Source: Aegilops tauschii subsp. strangulata
Taxonomy: Eukaryota > Streptophyta > Magnoliopsida > Poales > Poaceae
Assembly (NCBI RefSeq): GCF_002575655.3
Contig: NC_053040.3
Location: forward strand, 351,979,267-352,043,266
Direction: 5' to 3'
Length of the DNA stretch: 64,000 nt
This document shows positions 1 through 11,354 of this stretch, in pieces. A program made the position numbers and the translations under genes. The first letter of the stretch is position 1. Each line of letters begins with the position of its first letter. Under the pieces are notes generated by a model. It had not been told where the DNA came from. It saw nothing but the letters and a program-made list of their open reading frames with translations, and made no database searches.

Positions 1-1303
1 TCAGCATGGAGTTTCTTCATGCGCTTTACACCAATATGACCTAAACGGCAGTGCCACAAATAAGTTGCACTATCATTATTAACTTTGCATCTTTTGCCTT
101 CAATATTATGAATATGTGCATCACTACAGTCGAGATCAAACAAACTATTTTCATTGGGTGTATGACCATCGAAGGTTTTTATTCATGTAAACAGAACAAC
201 ACTTATTCTCTGTCTTTAAATGAATAACCGTATTGCAATAAACATGATCAAATCATATTCATACTCAACACAAACACCAAATAACATTTATTTAGATTCA
301 ACACTAATCCCGAAAGTATAGGGAGTGTGCGATGATGATCATATCAATCTTGGAACCACTTCCAACACACATCGTCACATCACCCTTAACTAGTCTCTGT
401 TTATTCTGCAACTCCCGTTTCGAGTTACTAATCTTAGCAACTGAACTAGTATCAAATACTGAGGGGTTGCTATAAACACTAGTAAAGTACACATCAATAA
501 CATGTATATCAAATATACCTTAGTTCACTTTGCCATCCTTCTTATCCGCCAATTACTTGGGGCAGTTCCGCTTCCAGTGACAAGTCCTTTTGCAGTAGAA
601 GCACTTAGTCTCAGGCTTAGGTCTAGACTTGGGCTTCTTCACTTGAGCAGCAACATGCTTGTCGTTCTTCTTGAAGTTCCCCTTCTTCCCTTTGCCCTTT
701 TTCTTAAAACTAGTGGTCTTGTCAACTATCAACTGTTGATGCTTTTCTTGATTGCTACCTTCGTCGATTTCAGCATCACGAAGAGCTCGGGAATCGTTTT
801 CGTCATCCCTTGCATATTATAGTTCATCACGAAGTTCCAGTAACTTGGTGATAGTGACTAGAGAACTCTGTCAATCACTATTTTATCTGGAAGATTAACT
901 CCCACTTGATTCAAGCAATTGTAGTACCCAGACAATCTGAGCACATGCTCACTGGTTGAGCTATTCTCCTCCATCTTGTAGGCAAAGTACTGTGAGAGGT
1001 CTCATATCTCTTGACACGGGCATGAGTATGAAATACCAATTTCAACTCTTGGAACATCTCATATGCTCCGCGGCGTTCAAAACGTCTTTGAAGCCCCGAT
1101 TCTAAGCCGTAAAGCATGGTGCACTAAACTATCAAGTAGTCATCATGTCGAGCTTGCCAAACATTCATAACGTCTGCATCTGCTCCTGCAATCAGTCTGT
1201 TACCTAGTGGTGCATCAAGGACATAATTCTTATGTGCAGCAATGAGGACAATCCTCAGATCAAGCACCTAGTCCGCATCATTGCTACTATCATCTTTCAA
1301 CAT
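1..1303 (-). pseudogene. Copia gag-pol remnant (gag, zinc knuckle, protease, pre-integrase domain)
   Basis: On the minus strand a start codon at 1303-1301 opens a gag reading MLKDDSSNDAD, followed by stops and frameshifts. The UBN2-type gag core is visible near 1117-911 (residues LQRRFE, then ARVKRYE). A zinc knuckle CFYCKRTCHWKRNC lies near 603-556; the usual Gly before the His is Cys here. A protease remnant with DTS in place of the usual DT/SG lies near 450. The GAG-pre-integrase motif LWHCRLGHIGVKRMKKLHA is at about 65-1. Integrase, RT and RNase H would lie further left. The product would be the capsid and enzyme polyprotein, but several stops rule out a working protein. Confidence 0.88.
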
Positions 1304-2609
1304 AGTTTTTCTCTAGGAACATATAAAAAATAAACGGGGAGCTACATCGCGAGCTATTGATCTACAACATAGTTATGCAAATACTATCAGGACTAAGTTC
1401 ATGATAAATTAAAGTTCAATTAATCATATTACTTAGGAACTCCCACTTGGATAGACATCCCTCTAGTCATCTAAATGATCACGTGATCCAAATCAACTAA
1501 ACCATGTCCGATCATCACGTGAGATGGAGTAGTTTTCAATGGTGAACATCACTATGTTGATCATATCTACTATATGATTCACGCTCGACCTTTCGGTCTC
1601 CAGTGTTCCGAGGCCATATCTGCATATGCTAGTCTCGTCAAGTTTAACCCGAGTATTCTGCCTGTGCAAAACTGGCTTGCACCCGTTCTTTGTGAACGTA
1701 GAGCTTATCACACCCAATCATCACGTGGTGTCTCAGCAAGAAGAACTGTCGCAACGGTGCATACTCAGGGAGAACACTTATACCTTGAAATTTTAGTAAG
1801 GGATCATCTTATAAAGCTACCGCCGAACTAAGCAAAATAAGATGTATAAAAGATAAACATCACATGTAATCAAAATATGTGACATGATATGGCCATGATC
1901 ATCTTGCACCTTTGATCTCCATCTCCAAAGTAATGTCATGATCTCTATCGTCACCGACATGACACCATGATCTTCATCATCTTGATCTCTATCAACGTGT
2001 TGTCACATGGTCGTCTCACCAACTATTGCTCTTGCAACTATTGCTATCGCATAGCGATAAAGTAAAGCAATTATTTGGCGCTTGCATCTTATGCAATAAA
2101 GAGACAACCATAAGGCTTCTGCCAGTTGCCGATAACTTCAACAAAACATGATCATCTCATACAACAACTTATATCTCATCACGTCTTGACCATATCACAT
2201 CACAACAAGCCCTGCAAAAATAAGTTAGACATCCTCTACTTTTTTGTTGCAAGTTTTACGTGGCTGCTATGGACTAAGCAAGAACCGTTCTTACCTACGC
2301 ATCAAAACCACAACGATTTTTCATCAAGTATGTGCTGTTTTAACCTTCAACAAGGACCGGGCGTAGCCACACTCGATTCAACTAAAGTTGGAGAAACTGA
2401 CACCCGCCATCCACCTGTGTGCGAAGCACGTCGGTAGAACCAGTCTCGCGTAAGCGTACGCGTAATGTCGGTCCAGGGCGCTTCATCCAACAATACCGCC
2501 GAATCAAACTATGACATACTGGTAAGCATTATGACTATTATCGCCCACAACTCACTTGTGTTCTACTCGTGCATATAACATCTACGCATAAACCTGGCTC
2601 GGATGCCAC
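1304..2609 (-). other. Untranslated leader and decayed primer-binding site of the copia element
   Basis: About 1.3 kb separates the gag start from the LTR, as expected for WIS/Angela/BARE elements, which have long leaders. The bases next to the LTR (about 2596-2609) read GGCTCGGATGCCAC on the plus strand, a mutated complement of the initiator-tRNA-Met primer site (expected GGCTCTGATACCA). Short ORFs here have no recognisable content. Confidence 0.8.
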
Positions 2610-4141
2610 TGTTGGGTAACATAGTAATTTCAAAAAAATTCCTACGCACACGCAAGATCATGGTGATGCATAGAAATAAGAGGGGAGAGTGTTGTCCACG
2701 TACCCTCGTAGACCATAAGCGGAAGCGTTATGACAAAGCGGTTGATGTAGTCGTACGTCTTCACGATCGACCGATCCTAGTACCGAAAGTACGACACCTC
2801 CGCGATCTGCACATGTTCGGCTCGGTGACATCCCACGAACTCACGATCCAGCAGAGTGTCGAGGGAAAGCTACGTCAGCACAACGGCATGATGACGGTGA
2901 TGATGAAGCTACCGACGCAGGGCTTCGCCTAAGCACTACGATGATATGACCGAGGTGGATTATGGTGGAGGGGGGCACCGCACACGGCTAAGAGATCAAT
3001 GATCAACTTGTCTGTTGTGCCTTTGGGATGTCCCCTGCCAACGTATATAAAGGAGTGAGGAGGAGGAGGCCGGCCCGAGAGGGGGCGCGCCAAGTGTGGG
3101 GAGTCCTACTAGGACTCCCCAGTCCTAGTAGGATTCCCCTTTTCCTTTCCGGAGTAGGAGAGAAGAAAGAGGGAAAGAGAGAGGGAGTACGAAAGGGCAA
3201 GGGGGGGCACCGCCCCCTTTCCCCTAGTCCAATTCGGACCCATGGGGGGTGCGTGCCTCCTTCCCTCTGGCATGCCTCCTCTATTCCCGTATGGCCCAAT
3301 AAGGCCCAATACTTCTCCCGGCGAATTCCCGTAACTCTCCGGTACTCCGAAAAATACCCGAATCACTCGAAACCTTTCCGGTGTCCGAATGTAGCCTTCC
3401 AATATATCGATCTTTACCTCTCGACCATTTCAAGACTCCTCGTCATGTCCCCGATCTCATCCGGGACTCTGAACAAACTTCGGTCATCAAATCACATAAC
3501 TCATAATACAAATCGTCATCGAAGGTTAAGCGTACGGACCCTACGGGTTCGAGAACTATGTAGACATGACCGAGACACATCTCTGCTCAATAACCAATAT
3601 CGGAACCTGGATACGCATATTGGCTCCTACATATTCTACGAAGATCTTTATCGGACAAACCGCATAACAACATAAGTTGTTCCCTTTGTCATCGGTATGT
3701 CACTTGCCCGAGATTCGATCGTCGGTGTCCTCATACTTAGTTCAATCTCGTTACCGGCAAGTCTCTTTACTCGTTCCATAATGCATCATCCCGCAACTAA
3801 CTCATTAGTCACAATGCTTGCAAGGCTTATAGTGATGTGCATTACCGAGAGGGCCCAGAGATACCTCTCCGATACACGGAGTGACAAATCCTAATCTCGA
3901 TCTATGCCAACTCAACAAACACCGTCGGAGACACCTGTAGAGCATCTTTATAATCACCCAGTTACGTTGTGACGTTTGATAGCACACGAGGTGTTCCTCC
4001 GGTATTCTGGAGTTGCATAATCTCGTAGTCTGAGGAACATGTATAAGTCATGAAGAAAGCAATAGCAATGAAACTATAACGATCATAATGCTAAGCTAAC
4101 GAATGGGTCTTGTCCATCACATCATTCTCCTAATGATGTGA
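2610..4141 (-). repeat. 5' LTR of the copia element, inner part
   Basis: This begins TGTTGGGTAAC on the plus strand, the reverse complement of the family's LTR end, and runs to the insertion point of element F. It holds the promoter, transcription start and U5 (2610 to about 3040) and much of U3. The last five bases (4137-4141, TGTGA) are the target site copied on insertion of element F. Confidence 0.93.
3044..3051 (-). promoter_or_regulatory. TATA box of the copia LTR
   Basis: The minus strand reads TTTATATA, embedded in CTCCTTTATATACG, about 440 bp before the LTR's inner end. This is the usual place for the promoter of Angela/BARE LTRs. Confidence 0.6.
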
Positions 4142-7100
4142 TGTAACATCCCAAAATTCTAAATTTTGGAATGTTATAATAAATAGATTGATTTGATTGA
4201 TTGTCTGAAAGTGAGTGTATTCCAAACTTTTTGAAAGTTAAATGAGAGGGAATAGAAGGACTTTCCCAAACTTTCATCTTTGCTTTCTGATCTCCATGAA
4301 TTCAAATTCTTTTCATCACAAAACCCTGGAGAGAAGATGACATGACTTCTTCCATTTATTTAAATGAAAAGGGGTGTTGAAAATATTTGAATATCATTTG
4401 AAAATATTTCCAATTCAGAAACTTCAAGCAACTGAATGATTTTCATGAGAGAAGATAAAATGACTTCTTAAAAACATTTGAAATATGAGTTGGAAGTTTA
4501 AAAGGATCAAATTTAAAATCCTTTTGAAATTATTTTCAATTTGGAGTTATTTGGGTTTTATTCAAATTATTTTTTTCCAAAAATAAAATACATGGAAAAT
4601 AGGGTAACATGATTCCCTACAATAGAAAATTGGAGAGAAATAAATTTGAATTAATTTTGGTATTTTTAAAATGATTTTTGTTGGATTTTAGTGGAGCAGT
4701 AGCACTCTTGGATTTATTTGAATTTGTGTGTATTTTATTTAATTCTAGAAAAATGCCCATACTGTAGGAAATCTTTTTCTGAAAATTTTGGTATATTATA
4801 TGCCTATAGTATTTTTTTATTTAAGGTTTTCTTTATTTTCCTTGCGCTGTTTAAAAAAAAACTTCGCCGACTGGGCCGGCCCAGCACCCAGCCAGCCCAT
4901 CCGCGCCGTCGCCCCCAACCTCCCGACGGGAGCCCTGCTCCCGCACGCCACCGACGCCACCGTAGCCGCCACGGACTCCTCCCCGCCTCGCCTTGCCCCT
5001 CCCGCAAGCCTCTCCGGCCCTCCCCTTTATAAGCCGGGCCCCGAGACCCCGACCCCTTTTCTCTCCTCCTCCCTAGCCGCCGCACTTCGCCGCCGGAGTT
5101 GCGAGCTCCGGCGAGATCCACCTCCGTTGCGCCTCGCTCCACCGCCGCCTACGCCCGACGCCACCACCCCCTTCGGACTCGCCTCGCCGAGCCGCTCCTC
5201 CCCATCTACTTCGCCGGCGCCGCCGAGCCCTGGAGCCGCCATCCCGTTCGAGCTGAGCCGCCGCCGCTGCCGTTTTCCTCGCCACCGACGTGAGCCACCG
5301 CGGTAACCGCCACCTGCCCTCGTCCGTCCGATCTGGATCCAACGGTCCAAATCGAGGTGTTTTTTTTCTCTGAAACATTTTGTTTTATTTAATGGACGTT
5401 CGCTGGTTTAGCCCATGTAGTGAACGGTTTTCGTCGCGTAAGTTTCTATAGCAAACGTTCGCTATTTAGTCCTTTTCCTTTATTTTAGTTTTTCACCAGG
5501 GACCTATCTATGATGATTTTATTTACAGTTTAGTCCCTGTTCTTCAAACGGTCACAACTTTTTACTCATTTATCCAAATCAAACGAAACCAACACCCACT
5601 TCTTCGTTATGATCTCCTCTTTCCCGTAAAGCAACATAAACATGTTTTTAAAATTTTAAAATTTAAATTAGATCAGATTTGAATTCAAACTTCGTTTGAT
5701 CGTAATTTGAGTTTCGTAGCTCTGTTTGAGTTGATTCTTTTTGCAAATTAAAGCTCTTGACCTAAACTTTCTGATAAGGCCAAATTCACATAATTTTGGT
5801 ACTGTTAGAAATTGTTTTATGTTGCAAGAGTTATTTGCTTGGTTTTGATGTTTTCCGAAGTATCTTCTTCGTTCTTTCTGATCTTTTGAGTGATTGCTTA
5901 TGTGTGGTTACCATTGCTTGCTTACGATAGATTGAACGGAGTGTGACAAGTAGAACTATCAAGAGTTATGAGTGCGAATCATCTTCATCAACATTGCAGG
6001 CAAGTTCACACTTTGATCATACCTCTTTACCACCCAGTTTTATTGCATTAGATCAATCCTCAAACAATTGCATGATTAGGATCTGATTAATATGTGGGTT
6101 TTGGGAAGTAGATGAGGTAGTACCTATTGCCCTGTTTATTATCAAACCTTTGGGAGTTACTTCTACGTTTGCTTATATTGCTATGCTATGCTCGTAGACG
6201 TGGATTGGGTTTGAGTGAATTTCCATGACAGATGTGAGATTGTTAATTAATGGTTCAACTTAAGGTGGCTACTTAAATAAACATCTGGGTGGATTGAGGC
6301 ACCTGGAGAACCCAATGTTGCCTGTATTTTTGGATATCCCGAAGTACCCGTGTGATCATCCTATGGACCGCCACCTAGACTCAAAGGGATCATAAGATTA
6401 TTCATGCTAGAAACTTCCGTGTGCAGCCACAAGCCATTATGGGCTCTGGCATAGTTGAGTAAGTTGTGTGAGCTCTTGAAGAGGTGGACTAGCAGATGTA
6501 GGGGGGTTGTAGGTGTAATGGTCTGCCCGGAGTAGAGAGTAAATGCTTCTGAAAGACTGTGTCTCGATCATCCGTTTCTCAAACACCAAGTAGTGCGAGA
6601 AATCCAACGGAGGAGATCGAGTCTTGTGGGGAAAAGTGCGCAAACCTCTGCAGAGTGTACAAACTAATCATGATTAGCCGTGTCCCCGATTATGGACATC
6701 TTGAGTATCTAGTTCCTGGATTATCATGTGTATCTCATCATGTTACTTAATTTAAATTTGATTTGGGTTTAATCACGTTCTTAATTGGGATTGAGATGCT
6801 GTCAACCATCTCAATGTTTAACAACCACCATGATAGTTAAATAAAATTTATTCCTTTGCAGTAGGGAAAAATTGGCTTTTCGCAAAATAACATTATAACC
6901 ATAGAGCTTTTCCACCAGCCATATATGCATGTAGTGATAGCCTTTGTTCATCATTTCTCTATGGTGTGAATTTGCCAGCATATTCCATGTGCTAACCCGT
7001 TTTCAGGCTGGAACGTTTCATGTTGCAGGATATCTTACGACGAGTAAGTGATACATTAGGGTTATGATTTCTAAACTCAACTTTGCCGTTGGTGTTGATG

Positions 7101-7273
7101 GGAATCCACAACCTTGTTACTTCCGCTATTTGGATTGAGGTAATAGTATTTACGTTACTTTATACATGTGATTTACCTCTGTTATAAATCCTCGAGTATT
7201 GTGCGTGTCAGCATACCGATCTCGGATGACACTTAAGCACAGAGACTTGATCCATTCAGGTCGGGTCGCTACA
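4142..7273 (+). repeat. 5' LTR of element F
   Basis: It matches 11355-14468 almost throughout, with a few small indels. The left third is A/T-rich, followed by a G/C-rich promoter and leader zone at about 4860-5330, then an A/T-rich remainder. It ends in ACA just before the primer site. The open frames in the GC-rich zone on both strands are composition effects. Confidence 0.95.
5026..5032 (+). promoter_or_regulatory. TATA box of element F 5' LTR
   Basis: TTTATAA lies in a GC-rich setting (CCCCTTTATAAGCCGGGCC). The same sequence is at 12221-12227 in the 3' LTR. It fits an LTR promoter about 0.9 kb into the LTR. Confidence 0.55.
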
Positions 7274-7276
7274 AGA

Positions 7277-7288
7277 TGGTATCAGAGC
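7277..7288 (+). other. Primer-binding site of element F (initiator tRNA-Met type)
   Basis: TGGTATCAGAGC, the standard complement of the 3' end of plant initiator tRNA-Met, starts three bases after the LTR end. This fixes the LTR boundary and the plus orientation. Confidence 0.9.
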
Positions 7289-7514
7289 ACATGTTGACTG
7301 TAGGACGTGACCCTAGAAACTGGCAAGCCCATAGGAAGGATTTTCTCTAAAACTTTCCTTCTCAAAAAGATCTTGTACCTCTCTCCTTTTCTAAGTCTTA
7401 TTCAAATATTCCCTTTAGTGAGACCATACCCTTTTTCCTTTTGACCACTCGAAGATTCGATTGATGAGACCACTCCAAGAAGTACAAGATATCGGATAAC
7501 TAAGACCATTCGGA

Positions 7515-8260
7515 ATGAAGAGGATTTTACCATACATTATGATAATGGAAACTACAGTGGTTGAAGACTCCGAAGACTCGGAGAATTTGAAGGCTGTGAA
7601 GAATTTCCAGATTGGTATAGGAAGGCTACCCTTATGGATTTTGTCAGACTATGGAAGCCGTCAATGCCCGAGATCAAGGTGTATCAGAGAAAGACTGGAA
7701 GTGGAGCATTAGAAAACAAAGTTTTGTCAAGGGAAACGCTAAGGCAGGAGATATCAACTATGGAGAAATAGCTCATGGAAATGACAAGAGCAGAAACACG
7801 GCTATCCATGATGTTATCGCCCGCTTATGCTATTGTCACCGTGCCGAGTTAAGCATGCATTTGCATGGAAGGATTGGATGGTAGAAGGCTGATGGAGTAC
7901 CTATCAGCAAGATGAAGTTTTAACTTTAGACCGGTGTATCACCAGGATCTGGAGTATTACATCAAGAAGTTTAGGATGGACCTGCAGGAAGCTGTATTTG
8001 ACAAAGAAGTGCTTCGTGAAGAACTCAGAACCCAGAAACTGAAAGTAGCCAAGCTGGGAAAGCAAAACCTCGAGATAACGGGGACTCGTCATGAACTAAA
8101 GGACATTAGTACCATGGTTCATGCCAAGGATGTTGAGACCCAGAAGTTTGGAACGCAATTATTAAAGGACGCCACGAGAGACTTCACGTCAACAGAGAGG
8201 GTCTGGCAAAAGAACTTGAGAAGGACAAGCATGATCGGAAGAAGCCCATCGGAGACATGA
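7515..8260 (+). pseudogene. Pre-gag ORF remnant of element F, charged and helical
   Basis: Between primer site and gag there are broken frames (7515-7712, 7651-7884, 7934-8260). They encode a charged protein that I do not recognise. The best piece, 7934-8260, is rich in Lys, Glu and Leu with heptad-like spacing (VLREELRTQKLKVAKL), which suggests a coiled coil. Element E also has an unrelated-looking ORF in this position. It may be an accessory protein of the family or an N-terminal extension of gag; frameshifts prevent a choice. Confidence 0.5.
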
Positions 8261-8481
8261 ACAAGATTTCAAGAGTTTGGCGACTTTGAAGATTATTGAC
8301 CTTTAGAAGACCAAACCCCTGTTATACCTACGTTAGATGCGACGTTTGTGAGCTGTCATTTGTTTGTTGTTTTTCCGACAGCCACAAATAAAAAAACTGT
8401 CTTTTCAAAACCATTGTTTGTGTGCATCCCTCTCGATCTCTCTTATCCCACCCCAAAACCCACGGACCCAATAGAGGATGA

Positions 8482-8870
8482 ATGGAGATGAACCCATATT
8501 TTTCTGGACCGATGATTCAGTTGGAGATGGACCGATGGATTCAGAACATGGAGGATCACATGAAGAATAACCCTATAGCCGTAAAAGATATGGCCCAGCA
8601 TGCTCTTCAGTGTTTTGAAAGAGGTGCTGCTACTTGGTGGAGGATGTACCAAACCATCAACGGATGGCAAGGAGTAACCACTTGGAAATAATTTAAGTTG
8701 ACTTTGCCAAAGTCTTGGCTTGTGTCCCAGAAATTGAGGCCTTATCGAAAGGATATGAAGAAACCTTGTGCATACAAGCTTTGTGGAGAAATAGGACACA
8801 ACCATAAAGAAAACAAGGACGAATACCCTCATAAGCGGAGGATTACCATAGGAGTTAGCAGAGGATCTTA
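8482..8870 (+). pseudogene. Gag remnant of element F
   Basis: The frame from 8482 reads through a gag-like segment (ALQCFERGAATWWRMYQ) and hits a stop at about 8690. Downstream, in another frame, there is a zinc-knuckle-like CAYKLCGEIGHNHKEN at about 8767-8815, where the last Cys is replaced. It is much shorter than a normal gag, and sequence resembling pol begins within 70 bp, so the gag C-terminus and the first half of pol are deleted. Confidence 0.7.
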
Positions 8871-8881
8871 GGGAACTTCGG

Positions 8882-10169
8882 TTGGAGATTGTTCCCAAAG
8901 GTTTTGTTGCAGCAATGGAAGTTCAGTCTACATTGTTGGGAAAGATCCGTGAAGCTCAGAAGGATGACAAAGAGATTGCCGAGATAAAAGTGAGAATGAG
9001 CAAGGAAAGGCCAAGGATTTTCGTAAGGATGAGCATGACACCTTATGGTTCGAGGACCGTGTATATGTGGCCAATAATGCAAAGATCAGGAAGTAAAATC
9101 TTCAGGAGGCTCATGACTCACCATACTCGATTCGCCCTGGAAACACCAAGATGTATTTGGATTTGAAGGAGCGTTTCTGGTGGACAGGTATGAAGAGGGA
9201 TATTGCCGAGTACGTAGCAGTATGTGATGTATGCTAGAGAGTAAAGGCAGAGCATCAGAAGCCAACAGTATTACTACAGCCTATGCCGATACCCGAACGG
9301 AAGTGGGATAAGCTTGGCATGGATTTCATTACCGGATTTCCCAGAACCAGAACGGGATATGATTCTATCTGGGTAGTAGCTGATTCGCTTGACCAAAGTG
9401 GCTCACCTTATCCAAGTGAAAACCACCTATACAAGTGCGAAGTTGGCCAAGATATATATGTCCAAGATCGTACGTCTGCATGGAGTTCCGAGGACCATCG
9501 TATCGGATAGAGGAACACAGTTTCCCTCAAAGTTTTGGAATTAGCTGCACCAGACTTTGGGTACTAGGCTAGAGTTCAGTACAGCCTTTCATCCGCAGAC
9601 AGATGGATAGACCGAGAGAGTCAATCAGATTCTGGAGGACATGTTGAGAGCGTATGCGCTAGATTATGGATCTAGTAGGGATAATAATCTGCCTTACACG
9701 GAGTTCTCATACAACAACAATTACCAAGCCAGTTTGAAGACGACCCCTTTTGAAGCTTTGTATGGGAGAAGGAGCCAGACACCGTTGATGTGGGATGAAG
9801 TTGGAGACGGTCAGTTGTCTGGACCAAATGTGATCAAGGAGTCAGAAGAGAATGTTAAGTTGATTCAAGATAGACTGAAGGTAGCTCAGTCCAGGCAGAA
9901 GAGTTATGTAGACTCAAAAACGCAAGGAGGTAGTCTATGAAATTGGAGACAGAGCATGTCTTCGTGTGTCCCCTCTGCGAGGAATTAAACGATTTGGAGT
10001 TAAGGGAAAGTTAGCCCCGAGATTTGTAGGACCATACCGAGTTTTGGAGCGTATGGGAGAAGTGGCCAACAAGTTGGAGTCACCCGAAGGACTGTCAGGA
10101 GTTCATGATGTGTTTCATGTTTCCCAGTTGAAGAAGTGCCATGCAGAGATGGCCAATATTCCCCTGTAA
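8882..10169 (+). pseudogene. Integrase remnant of element F
   Basis: Pieces in several frames cover the pol C-terminal region: MDFITGFPRT with the first catalytic Asp (about 9320), a degraded SDRG segment (about 9500), and the DGQTER motif near 9600, where the Gln codon is TAG. They are followed by AEFSYNNNYQ-like and GKLAPRFVGPYRV segments and FHVSQLKKCH, ending at 10169. No chromodomain follows. The enzyme would insert the cDNA, but frameshifts and stops make it inactive. Confidence 0.85.
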
Positions 10170-11354
10170 GGACGCTTGACCCTGGAAAGGATAATGATGT
10201 TCCACGAAGTGGAGTATGGACTTCATAAGTATAAGTTTTATCTCGGTATGTGGGATATCCCACGAGGATGAAGAGATAAATTACTATTGGATATAAAGGA
10301 GGTATGATGTTGGAACTATGGATCAATGGAAATTCCATGATAAGTCTGAGTAAACATGTCCTAGTTTGGTGCCAATAGAAGGAAGGAAGACAGTACAATT
10401 GGATAGATTTAAGAATACTAGGAAGTTGGATGTTGGATTCAGCACCAGTTTCCCCGATGATGAGTTCAAGGTTTACCAGTGATGAGATGGGCCATAACCC
10501 ACAGGCCCCAGGACCTGCCAAGAAGCAAGCACATTCTTGCTGAAGGAAAAAACCCCGGAAGAAGTTATGATTTTATCGACAGACGATCTTATAGGAGTTA
10601 CGCAAAACCTGAGGGTTGGGAAGGAACGATAGATGTTTGTTTGGCTTGCAGAATCCATGGATTTATCCGAACTTGGTTCGTCGACAAGAGAAATTCTGCA
10701 ATGCTTGTGAGGATGACCGAGTGTTAGAATGCGAGATTCGCTAAACCATATACAAGGTAATGATTTGGGTGCGGGATGGATTGATCACCATACCGACTTA
10801 CTCTTATTATTCGCCTTGCTATGTGGGATGGAAAATCTGAGTGACTTGCCTATAGTAGAGAGACGACGATCAAAACCTTGTTTAAACCTTAGAATGGTAA
10901 GACAATTTCCCCCTGTACAAGGCAGCAGTTGCCAATCGTAGTATATACGGTGAGAATGAAGCCTAGACCCATTTCCTGCAGGAGAAACCATAATTGGAAG
11001 ACCACCATGAGATATCGATAGTTATTTAGTATTGGCGCCTGACCCGTCAGCTAAGAAGACCCAGTCTCGGAACAACCTTACCAAGAAAAAGGACAGAAGT
11101 ATTGAGGAAAAGGTTATGCCACTACCGGAAGTGCCCAGAGAAGGAATTTTCCCGAGAATTTGAGAAGACCGGCCCCGTCAAGAATAAGGATGGCGTATAT
11201 GAATATTGATGGGACCGTAAACATGCTTCTAAGGGTGGTAGCACCCCAGACCCCTGAGATGATCGATGGATTTTGAGGAGACCCCAAACCTAACCTATTT
11301 CTTGCTAGCCTCTCCGAATCTCGAGGACGAGATTCATTTTAAGGGTGGTAGGTT
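10170..11354 (+). other. Non-coding 3' internal region of element F
   Basis: About 1.2 kb without a recognisable protein; short frames here match nothing I know. The right end holds AATCTCG AGGA CGAGATT (11317-11334), a perfect 7-bp inverted repeat, then a purine tract (AAGGGTGGTAGG) directly before the 3' LTR, which serves as the plus-strand primer (PPT). Confidence 0.75.

Noticed and set aside
3028..3675. Plus-strand open frame of 215 codons
   Set aside because: It lies inside the copia LTR, antisense to the element, in promoter and leader sequence; no domain and no conservation expected.
4804..5378. Several overlapping frames on both strands in a GC-rich zone, repeated at 11982-12606
   Set aside because: They are in the LTR of element F; open frames in all directions are due to GC-rich composition lacking stop codons.
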